Shown: positions 43,266-49,459 of the stretch, piece after piece | How the letters are laid out: each line of letters begins with the position of its first letter | Position numbering within the stretch: the stretch's first letter is position 1 | DNA from: Chthoniobacteraceae bacterium | Lineage (GTDB): Bacteria > Verrucomicrobiota > Verrucomicrobiia > Chthoniobacterales > Chthoniobacteraceae | DNA: 49,459 nucleotides | NCBI GenBank assembly: GCA_947479475.1 | Contig: CANJZW010000031.1 | Span: 1-49,459 of the forward strand | Direction of reading: 5' to 3' | The notes under the pieces: generated by a model | What the model was told of the DNA's origin: nothing | Databases searched by the model: none | The model's input: the letters and a program-made list of their open reading frames with translations, nothing else | Position numbers and translations under genes: made by a program

Positions 43266-44441
43266 CTATTGCGGCCCGTCGAGCGTACCAAGGCCCGCCC
43301 GGAGGGCCACAGTGAGGCGTTGGATGGAATCTGCGGAATGTCTCGCGCTGATTGTAACCCGCAGACGCTCCCGCCCGCGGGGCACCGTCGGATATCGGAT
43401 GGCCGGCACGAAAAAACCTGCAGCAAGCAACCGTTTGCTCAGCCTCAGAGTTTCCTCGTTTCCTCCCACAAGTACCGGTGCAATTGGACTTTGCGCCGCT
43501 GCCAATTCGGGCCACGTTTTCTGAAAAAGGGCTACGTTTGTCCAAAGAAGCGCCCGCCGTTCGTGGGCGGCCTCGGTAGACATCCAGCGTACTGAGGCGG
43601 TCGCGGTTGCCGCGCTGGCGGGGGCGGGGGCGGTCGAGAATATCAAGCTCCGCGCCTTGTTGATCAACCAATCCACAAGCGTCCGCGAACCGACGATGTA
43701 TCCGCCCGAGCAGCCCAGCGCTTTGCTGAGCGTTCCCATCTGGATCTCGATGCGTCCGCCAAGCCCAAGGGCTTGAGCAAGGCCTCCTCCGGTGGCCCCG
43801 AGAACGCCTGCAGCATGTGCCTCGTCCACCATCAGCCACGCTCCGTAGCGTTCCTTTAAAGCGACGATTGCCGCCAGTGGCGCAAGATCGCCGTCCATGC
43901 TGAAAATACTTTCCGTGGCCACCAGGATGCGGGCCTTTGGATGGCGTTTGCGCGCCCATTGCAAATGAGTCTCGAGTCGGTCCAGGTTGTTGTGGGGAAA
44001 TATTCTGAGGACGGCTCCCGAAAGCCGCGCGCCGTCGATGATGCAGGCGTGGCAGAGTTTGTCCAAAATGACCACGTCCTGCGGGCCAATGAGAGAGGGA
44101 ATTGTCCCAAGGGCCGTGGCATATCCGCTGGAAAAGGCGAGCGCAGCCTCCGTGCCTTTCCATGCTGCAAGTGCCTCCTCCAGGGCGGCATGGGGCGCAT
44201 GGTTTCCACAAATCAAACGGGATGCTCCGGCACCCGTACCGTACCGGCCCACCGCCTCAATCGCCGCCTGCGCGATAAAGGGCTCTTCGGCCAGTCCCAG
44301 GTAGTCGTTTGAACCAAAGTTGATCAGTGCTTCCGGATCGCCTTCTGCTGCGGAATACGCGCGCAGCAGGGGCGCTCGTAACGCCCTGCGGAGCGAATCG
44401 TTTTCAAGCGCTAAGAGCGGCCCTTCCAGCGCTTCCTGCAT
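43266..44441 (-). CDS. bioF: 8-amino-7-oxononanoate synthase-like alpha-oxoamine synthase
   Basis: PLP enzyme joining an acyl-CoA and an amino acid, 391 residues on the minus strand. Blocks: FGSNDYLGLA at 42-51, H131 in CHACIIDGARLSG (stacks on PLP), VDEAHAAG with D206 and H209, and PLP Lys K240 in TLSKALGCSGGY. The SKALGxSGGYI form favours BioF over glycine C-acetyltransferase. No other biotin gene is near. The ATG at 44441 is preceded by AAGGAG at good distance. Its start is 14 bases after the carboxypeptidase gene, so both are probably co-transcribed. It converges with hppA. Confidence 0.88.
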   Translation of the reverse strand: MQEALEGPLLALENDSLRRALRAPLLRAYSAAEGDPEALINFGSNDYLGLAEEPFIAQAAIEAVGRYGTGAGASRLICGNHAPHAALEEALAAWKGTEAALAFSSGYATALGTIPSLIGPQDVVILDKLCHACIIDGARLSGAVLRIFPHNNLDRLETHLQWARKRHPKARILVATESIFSMDGDLAPLAAIVALKERYGAWLMVDEAHAAGVLGATGGGLAQALGLGGRIEIQMGTLSKALGCSGGYIVGSRTLVDWLINKARSLIFSTAPAPASAATATASVRWMSTEAAHERRALLWTNVALFQKTWPELAAAQSPIAPVLVGGNEETLRLSKRLLAAGFFVPAIRYPTVPRGRERLRVTISARHSADSIQRLTVALRAGLGTLDGPQ

Positions 44442-44455
44442 GGAAGTCTGCTCCT

Positions 44456-45400
44456 TCAGGGGGTGCGTGCTGTTTGGGCGTCGGTTCCAAGGCCCCACTC
44501 TAACAGGCGGTGCGAGTCGTTCCACACGAACTCTTTGGCGTCGCCTAGCACCACGGAAATGACGTCTTTTCCCCCTGCGGATGCGCTCGAAACCAGACAG
44601 AACCCAGCTGCCTGCGTGTATCCCGTTTTCATGCCGTTGCAGGCCTTCAAACTGCTCAGAACTCGGTTCGTGTTGTGAAACTCGCTGATCTTGCCGTTGG
44701 GATGTTGCCACTGCAATTCCTTCAGGCAGACGATCTCCCTGATCGCCCTGATTTTATAGGCGGCCGCCGCAATCTTGGCCATGTCCCGCGCCGAGGAATG
44801 CTGCCCCTCTGCAGGCAGGCCGTTGGGATTAACAAAGTGAGAGCTGCTCATCCCAAGCTGGGCGGCCTTGGCGTTCATCTTTTTAGCGAACGCCTCCACG
44901 CTCCCCGCGTTGTCACGGGCCAAAGCACGCGCGACATCGTTCATGCTCTTGACCAATAAAATCCGTAAAAGGTCGCCACGCCGGTAAACCTCTCCCGCTT
45001 TGATGTCTAGTTTGGACGGTTCCGCCCAAGTATCGCTTGCCTCGATGCGCACGGTTTTTTCCAAGCCCCCGCCCTCCGCCACGAGCAGCGCGGTCATGAT
45101 CTTTTGGGTGCTGGCGACCGCCCGTTCCTGATCGGGATTGACGCTGTGTAAAACCCGGCCCGATTGAGCATCAACGAGGATGGCGGAGGTGGCGTGAATC
45201 TTTGGAATCCCCCCAGAGGCTTCCTTTCCAACAGGCTTTGCCTTCTGCGCGACGGTTTTCTTTTTTTTGCGTTTGGTCTTGGCGGCGAGCGATTCCCGCT
45301 TGGATTGGCTGTCGCTGCGGGCAGCGGCCTCCATGGGCCCCAAAAACAGGGCGCCAGCGGTCAGGAGGAAGTAAACGGGTTTAAAAAAAAGACGGCTCAT
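44456..45400 (-). CDS. D-alanyl-D-alanine carboxypeptidase (peptidase S11)
   Basis: Penicillin-binding protein of low molecular mass that trims peptidoglycan stem peptides; 314 residues from the ATG at 45400. Active-site motifs: S97-x-x-K100 (ASTQK), S152-x-N154 (KSMND) and K258-T-G (MKTGY). A signal peptide is followed by a strongly basic stretch (KTKRKKKK) of unknown use. The C-terminal membrane-attaching domain of PBP5 is missing, so it ends after the catalytic domain. A TTG at 45421 is an alternative start. It lies upstream of bioF on the minus strand. Confidence 0.93.
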   Translation of the reverse strand: MSRLFFKPVYFLLTAGALFLGPMEAAARSDSQSKRESLAAKTKRKKKKTVAQKAKPVGKEASGGIPKIHATSAILVDAQSGRVLHSVNPDQERAVASTQKIMTALLVAEGGGLEKTVRIEASDTWAEPSKLDIKAGEVYRRGDLLRILLVKSMNDVARALARDNAGSVEAFAKKMNAKAAQLGMSSSHFVNPNGLPAEGQHSSARDMAKIAAAAYKIRAIREIVCLKELQWQHPNGKISEFHNTNRVLSSLKACNGMKTGYTQAAGFCLVSSASAGGKDVISVVLGDAKEFVWNDSHRLLEWGLGTDAQTARTP

Positions 45401-45613
45401 GAACAGCGAAAGGAAAAACAAAAGTCAGCAAGTAAGGTCAGTGGAGCGCGGATGGCAAGCGGCACTCGCAAAGTCTGCTTAAAGTTAAGGCAAAAATCCA
45501 AAAAATGTTTGTCTGAAGTCCGGCGATGCTTTCAGACAATTCGGCGCCTCCCCTGCACTTTCTTAAAACCCTGCGCCGACCTTCTCCGTAGCAATCGTTG
45601 GGGAGGGATAAAC

Positions 45614-46966
45614 ATGCAAACCGAATGCTTTGGCGGCAAACCCAGTGGCGGATTCCCTGAATTTCCTAAACAGGGAGCGCGATGTGGGAAAAGGGCAATG
45701 GCGGCGGGGGACCCAAATGGAGAGCCATTAGGGCGACACGTAAAAGGACAGCCGTTAGGGCGACACGCAAAAGGAGCACCGGTGGGGCGATTCCAGAAAA
45801 GCGTAGCTCTCGGGGGCGTGGCTTTTGGAAGAGGATTCGCTGGCGGGGGCGGCTCTGCCAGCGGGGTCGGTAAAGGCTTCGCCCTTGGAGGGCGCATGGC
45901 TCCCAGGGAGAGGGTCCGCTACGATGGCGGTCTTGTTGGCGCTGCTTGGGAGGGGGATGAGACCTGGAAAGGTCACTCTGGTGCTCGCGCCAACGGCGAT
46001 TTTGGAGGCATTGCGCGCGTACGGGGGCGGGAGGAGGCTCGGGGTGGGCTTTCACGGTCCTCTCTAAAAGAGGGGTTCTCTGAGGGCGTTCTTGGGGCGT
46101 TTCTGGGGAACGAGCCTCGTGGCACACAGAGGGGGAGGCGCGCCGCGCGCGTCTTCTCTGTGTTTAGGCGCGCTTTTCAAAAGCTCTCAGTTGGGAGGGC
46201 CGTGCCGAAAGCGCTTCTGATGGCGTTCTTTTATCTGGGAGTTTTCGGAGCGGCTTTTTTGGGGAGTGCGGAGGCCGCGGAAGCCGTGGCGCCCTTGGAG
46301 CGGGATGGGAGGGCGTTCCGGGTTGGAGGGGTTGGAGGGGTTGGAGGGGCTTTCCCTGCGCAGGGAGAGGGCCGGGGGTCTGGGTACGGATCTAGGATCC
46401 GCAGGGGGAGGCCCGGGCAGTTGTGGTTTGGCACTTTTGAGGCGTGGTGCCTGTGGCGCCCGGATGGCTCGCCTCAGGCTTCAGGTCTCCAACCCCGGGT
46501 ATGGGCTGCGGGCTCTCTGGTTCCGACGAATGAGGAGGTTTTGAGGGACTGCTTTTTGGAGTTTGAAGCGTCCCGGCCCAAGGTTCCCCCCTCGCTCTCG
46601 GCCGTGGTGGGTTACTTTCAAGAGGCTCTGGGGGAAGTGCCTGTGAGTGAGGCGCCGGGGCGCGTTCGCTTTGAGCGCTGGGAGGGGTTTCCCTGGGGGG
46701 CCTCTTGGAGACGCTGCATTCTTTCGGGGGCCGGGGGGGCGGTTTGTCTGGAATGGTGGGCCAACGATGATTTTGGAATGAGCGAGCTGCGGGAGTTTTT
46801 TGAGGCGCCGTTTTTTGAGCTTGGCGACTCCCTTTTGTTCCACCAATGGCTGGGCGAGGGGGGGTGGCACCAGGGCGAGCTGCGAGGGGCACGTTTGGCA
46901 ATGGGGGTTTTGTCCCGGGGGGATTATGTTTACGTGCGCATCCGCTGGATGCCCCCGCGGATCTGA
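45614..46966 (+). CDS. Gly/Arg-rich protein of unknown function before hflK
   Basis: No family recognised. From the ATG at 45614, with GGGAGGGA just upstream, the frame gives 450 residues. Residues 1-195 are Gly/Arg/Lys-rich and low in complexity, with two near-identical PLGRH-x-KG units. Residues 196-225 are an Arg-rich run followed by a hydrophobic segment ending SAEAAEA, like a signal peptide. Residues 226-260 are Gly-rich with VGGVGGVGG. The last 190 residues look globular, rich in Trp/Phe (FERWEGFPWG, CLEWWAND, LFHQWLGEGGWHQGE). A GTG at 46202 with GGGAGGG five bases before it would give a 254-residue exported protein made only of the signal and globular parts; this may be the true gene. 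The stop codon lies in the first copy of a 10-bp repeat. Confidence 0.5.
   Translation: MQTECFGGKPSGGFPEFPKQGARCGKRAMAAGDPNGEPLGRHVKGQPLGRHAKGAPVGRFQKSVALGGVAFGRGFAGGGGSASGVGKGFALGGRMAPRERVRYDGGLVGAAWEGDETWKGHSGARANGDFGGIARVRGREEARGGLSRSSLKEGFSEGVLGAFLGNEPRGTQRGRRAARVFSVFRRAFQKLSVGRAVPKALLMAFFYLGVFGAAFLGSAEAAEAVAPLERDGRAFRVGGVGGVGGAFPAQGEGRGSGYGSRIRRGRPGQLWFGTFEAWCLWRPDGSPQASGLQPRVWAAGSLVPTNEEVLRDCFLEFEASRPKVPPSLSAVVGYFQEALGEVPVSEAPGRVRFERWEGFPWGASWRRCILSGAGGAVCLEWWANDDFGMSELREFFEAPFFELGDSLLFHQWLGEGGWHQGELRGARLAMGVLSRGDYVYVRIRWMPPRI
45724..45777 (+). repeat. Two 27-bp tandem repeats
   Basis: Two adjacent 27-base units beginning GCC-A/G-TTAGGGCGACACG, differing at four positions, with a weaker third unit after them. 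In the frame of the surrounding open reading frame they read PLGRH(V/A)KG. They lie in the low-complexity part of the unknown gene. Confidence 0.8.
46322..46348 (+). repeat. Three GTTGGAGGG repeats, G-quadruplex-prone
   Basis: Three perfect copies of a 9-base unit giving G tracts of 2 to 4 separated by A or TT on the plus strand. In frame they code for Val-Gly-Gly units. The spacing fits a two- or three-layer G-quadruplex (inference). Confidence 0.85.
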
Positions 46967-47010
46967 GTGGATCTGAGTGGATCTGAGTGGATCTGAGTGG
47001 ATCTGAGTGG
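46960..47010 (+). repeat. Five perfect copies of a 10-bp direct repeat
   Basis: The unit GATCTGAGTG is repeated five times without a mismatch. The first copy contains the stop codon of the unknown gene and the array ends 110 bases before hflK. The period is about one helical turn, so each copy would face the same side of the DNA. Function is unknown; a protein-binding array or a slippage-prone tract are both possible. Confidence 0.97.
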
Positions 47011-47120
47011 GACGTGGGGAGCGGCGCTAAGCGGCCATGGGAGGGTTGGCAAAGAAGAAAATAAATGGAATTGGCTCTTGCTTTGGCCTCCGGCATGTCG
47101 CGCTATCTAGGGGAGAATTT

Positions 47121-48152
47121 ATGGCTGATATTTACGGCGGTTCTGGAAATCATACTCGTGAACTCCAAGCTCTGTTTGGATCAAAATCCCGGTTGATGGG
47201 TTTTTTGCTCCTGGCGGCCGCGGCGGTCATGTGGACGTGTTTTTACACTGTGGAGGCGGAGTCGGAAGGCGTGCTGTTGCGGTTCGGCAGGTTTGTGCGG
47301 ATTGTGGAGCCTGGCCTGCATTTCAAGTTGCCCATGGGAATGGAGGAGGTTTTGGTGCTGCCTACCAGACGCCAGCTCAAAATGGAGTTTGGCTTTGCCT
47401 CGCAGGGGTACACCAACCCGCACCAGCCCGGGAAAAACCCGGTGGAGGAGAAATCCATGGTCACTGGGGATCTGAACGCCGCGCTTGTGGAATGGGTGGT
47501 GCAGTACCGCATCGACAATCCAAGGGAGTATCTCTTTGACGTGCGCAATCCGGACCGCACCTTGCGCGACCTTTCTGAGGCCGCAATGCGGGAGGTGGTT
47601 GGGGATCGCACGGTGGACGAGGTTATCACTGTGGGGCGCCAGGAAATCGAGGTCTCGGCGCTGGCGCGAATGCAGGAGCTCGCGCGGCGTTACCAGTTGG
47701 GAATCCGGGTGGACGGAGTGCAGTTGAAGGACGTGAACCCGCCCAAGCAAGTGGAGGCGTCCTTCAACGAAGTGAACAAGGCCCAGCAGGACCGCGCCAG
47801 CGCCATCAACGTGGCGGTGGGCGAATACAACAAGGCGATCCCACGCGCCCGCGGTCAGGCCGAGCAGACGCTGAGTACGGCGGAGGGATACCGGTTCAAG
47901 CGCGTTAACGAGGCGGAGGGGGATGTGGCCTCTTTCAACCTCCAGTTTGCACAGTACCGGTTGGCGCCGGAGGCCACGCGGACGCGGCTTTATCTGGAGA
48001 CCCTCGCGGAGGCGCTCCCGAACGCAGGCCAGAAAATTGTGGTCGACGAGGGGCTTCGGCAACTGCTGCCGGTGCTTCCTCTGCAGCCTCTGCAATCGCT
48101 ACAACAGCAATCGCAGCCTGCCGGCGGCGCCAGAAAACAGGAGGTGCGTTAA
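47121..48152 (+). CDS. hflK: HflK, SPFH/band 7 protein
   Basis: Membrane subunit that with HflC forms the large cage that controls the FtsH protease; 343 residues from the ATG at 47121, with GGGGAGA 6 bases upstream. A transmembrane helix is at about 23-42, followed by the SPFH domain: GVLLRFGRF, EPGLHFKLP, the EKSMVTGDLNA strand, REYLFDVRNP, and RMQELARRYQLGI. A Gln-rich C-terminus ends the protein. An open frame upstream to 47037 is not conserved. hflC follows after 1 base. Confidence 0.95.
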   Translation: MADIYGGSGNHTRELQALFGSKSRLMGFLLLAAAAVMWTCFYTVEAESEGVLLRFGRFVRIVEPGLHFKLPMGMEEVLVLPTRRQLKMEFGFASQGYTNPHQPGKNPVEEKSMVTGDLNAALVEWVVQYRIDNPREYLFDVRNPDRTLRDLSEAAMREVVGDRTVDEVITVGRQEIEVSALARMQELARRYQLGIRVDGVQLKDVNPPKQVEASFNEVNKAQQDRASAINVAVGEYNKAIPRARGQAEQTLSTAEGYRFKRVNEAEGDVASFNLQFAQYRLAPEATRTRLYLETLAEALPNAGQKIVVDEGLRQLLPVLPLQPLQSLQQQSQPAGGARKQEVR

Positions 48153-48153
48153 T

Positions 48154-49134
48154 ATGAAAAATGGATTTACTCTGGTGCTTTTGTTTGTCGGCGCCCTGTT
48201 TTTGGTGGCTGCCTCGGGCTTGTTCTACACGGTGAGTCAGGCGGAGCAGGTGATTCTCACCCAGTTCGGCAAACCGGTCGGGGAGCCTGTGTCCGAGCCC
48301 GGGCTGCATTTGAAGGTGCCCTTCATTCAGGAGGTCCACCGTCTGGACAAACGGTTTTTGGAGTGGGACGGGGCGCCGGTGGCCATTCCCACCAAGGACA
48401 AAACCTACATCCGGGTGGAGACCTTTGCCCGGTGGCGCATTTCCGACCCCAAGACCTATTTTGTTCGCCTGCGAGACGAGCGCAGTGCGCAATCGCGTTT
48501 GGAGGATATCCTGGGGAGCGACACCCGCAACGCGGTTGCGCGTCATGAATTGATTGAGATCGTGCGCACCGATCCGCTCCGGCAGCCTGTGCGGGATGAG
48601 TCGCTCAAGACGGACGGGCCTGGTGCCGTTGGGGTGCTGCCGCCCATCCGCGTGGGCCGTCTCAAGGTGGAGCAGGAAATCGCCACGGCGGCGGCGAGGA
48701 AGCTCTCGGAGTTTGGGATCGAGTTGTTGGACGTGCGGCTTAAGCGGGTCAACTACAACACGGACGTGCTGGACCGCATTTATCAGCGGATGATGAGCGA
48801 GAGGCAGCAGATTGCTCAACGCTTCCGATCAGAGGGCGAGGGGGAGGCTGCCAAGATAGCGGGGCAAAAGGAGCGCGACCTGAGCGAGATCCAGTCGGGC
48901 GCCTACCTTAAAGCACAGCAGATCAGGGGGGAGTCCGACGCCAAGGCTTCGGAGCTTTACGCGAAGGCCTTTGGCAGCGACCCGAAAGCACCGGAGTTTT
49001 ACACTTTTCTCAAGACGCTGGAGACCTACCGGCTCACGTTCACCAAGGACACGACTCTGCTTCTGTCCACGGATTCCGAGCTGTTCCGGTTGCTCAAGGG
49101 TGCCGACTTGGGGAAACCTGCGCCCGGGCGGTGA
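48154..49134 (+). CDS. hflC: HflC, SPFH/band 7 protein
   Basis: Partner of HflK in the FtsH-regulating complex; 326 residues from the ATG at 48154, with AGGAGG 8-9 bases upstream. An N-terminal transmembrane helix (about 5-25) is followed by QVILTQFGKPVGE, EPGLHLKVPFIQEV, the RLDKRFLEWDG strand and, later, ERQQIAQRFRSEGEGEAAKI, the helix common to the family. The C-terminal LLLSTDSELFRLLK is HflC-like. It overlaps the last bases of nothing else; the downstream 325 bases have no gene. Confidence 0.95.
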   Translation: MKNGFTLVLLFVGALFLVAASGLFYTVSQAEQVILTQFGKPVGEPVSEPGLHLKVPFIQEVHRLDKRFLEWDGAPVAIPTKDKTYIRVETFARWRISDPKTYFVRLRDERSAQSRLEDILGSDTRNAVARHELIEIVRTDPLRQPVRDESLKTDGPGAVGVLPPIRVGRLKVEQEIATAAARKLSEFGIELLDVRLKRVNYNTDVLDRIYQRMMSERQQIAQRFRSEGEGEAAKIAGQKERDLSEIQSGAYLKAQQIRGESDAKASELYAKAFGSDPKAPEFYTFLKTLETYRLTFTKDTTLLLSTDSELFRLLKGADLGKPAPGR

Positions 49135-49459
49135 GGTTAGCCTGCGGGGCAGTGAGTTTAGCCTCAGACATCCTGCATCTATGAAGAGATCACCCAAAGA
49201 CTCAGACATTCTGACGTCTACCTGAACCCTATCGTTGGAAAAGGAATCTTGCTGATCTCAATTCCTCCCTTCTTTCCGCGAGATTACAGAAGCAGATAGA
49301 GCCGAGCGAGGTCAGGAACAGATCATCTCAATTCCCGTGACTTCAGGATGTCGAGCCCGGAGAGGCTAGACGGGTGTTTTTGCGACGACTTTTTGGGTTA
49401 GAAGGCTGAAGATACTGGGGAAGAAGCGACCGGCCTGCACGAGGGCGGAGCCGGCCTTG
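49135..49459. other. 325-bp region without a gene, with paired short repeats
   Basis: No convincing open reading frame, RNA gene or terminator is seen between hflC and the window end. It holds three pairs of short direct repeats: GTGAG(G/T)TTAGCCT at 49131 and 49152, CTCAGACAT(C/T)CTG at 49163 and 49201, and ATCTCAATTCC at 49255 and 49325. Their meaning is unknown. Confidence 0.6.

Noticed and set aside
45164-45613. Upstream extension of the open frame that ends at 46966
   Set aside because: It runs antisense through the carboxypeptidase gene, which has all three active-site motifs; the extension has no ribosome-binding site and no recognisable protein features.
46960-47010. Possible CRISPR-like array
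   Set aside because: The 10-bp units are directly adjacent with no spacers, and no cas gene is nearby.

Overview
The window reads as chromosome of a Gram-negative bacterium with moderately high GC. Gene content points to the PVC superphylum, most likely Verrucomicrobiota (Opitutae-like). That placement is inference. The support is: lipid A/LPS genes; a ribosomal supercluster without rpmD (L30) and rpsN (S14) at their usual sites, as also known in Chlamydiae; long Ala/Pro tails on housekeeping proteins; and general protein similarity as remembered. No sequence search was run. No tRNA, rRNA, insertion sequence, prophage or CRISPR array was found.

1-16.6 kb is one long plus-strand translation cluster: rpsL(partial)-rpsG-fusA-rpsJ-rplC-rplD-rplW-rplB-rpsS-[MreC-like ORF]-rplV-rpsC-rplP-rpmC-rpsQ-rplN-rplX-rplE-rpsH-rplF-rplR-rpsE-rplO-secY-map-infA(divergent)-rpmJ-rpsM-rpsK-rpsD. 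It ends in a strong intrinsic terminator, with no rpoA or rplQ. A second terminator-like hairpin separates rplO from secY. The oddest item is a small exported MreC-like protein lying between rpsS and rplV.

16.6-29.5 kb: an ABCG-type half transporter coupled by a 4-base overlap to a squalene/phytoene synthase; a glycine-zipper lipoprotein; SecG with a 17-copy heptapeptide tail; an OppA-like lipoprotein; a fusion of a lipid A acyltransferase and a heptosyltransferase; the 2-oxoglutarate dehydrogenase E1 and E2 genes (the E2 appears to lack the peripheral-subunit-binding domain); and an exported protein with an OB-fold-like C-terminus.

29.5-43.2 kb: a lipoprotein that shares a C-terminal motif with the one at 19.4 kb; then the plus-strand run tyrA-aroA-cmk-plsC-FAD oxidoreductase-PQQ-type propeller protein; a tandem double PilT ATPase; argD-argF; and a K+-independent-type membrane pyrophosphatase.

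43.2-49.5 kb: a minus-strand pair (D-Ala-D-Ala carboxypeptidase, then bioF-like); a G-rich plus-strand gene of unknown function with short tandem repeats; five copies of a 10-bp direct repeat; hflK-hflC; and a 325-bp gene-free tail with three pairs of short direct repeats.

The best candidates for something undescribed are the MreC-like gene inside the S10 operon, the acyltransferase-heptosyltransferase fusion, the PilT-PilT protein, the shared lipoprotein C-terminal motif, and the repeat-rich locus before hflKC. No complete new defence or mobile system is visible.
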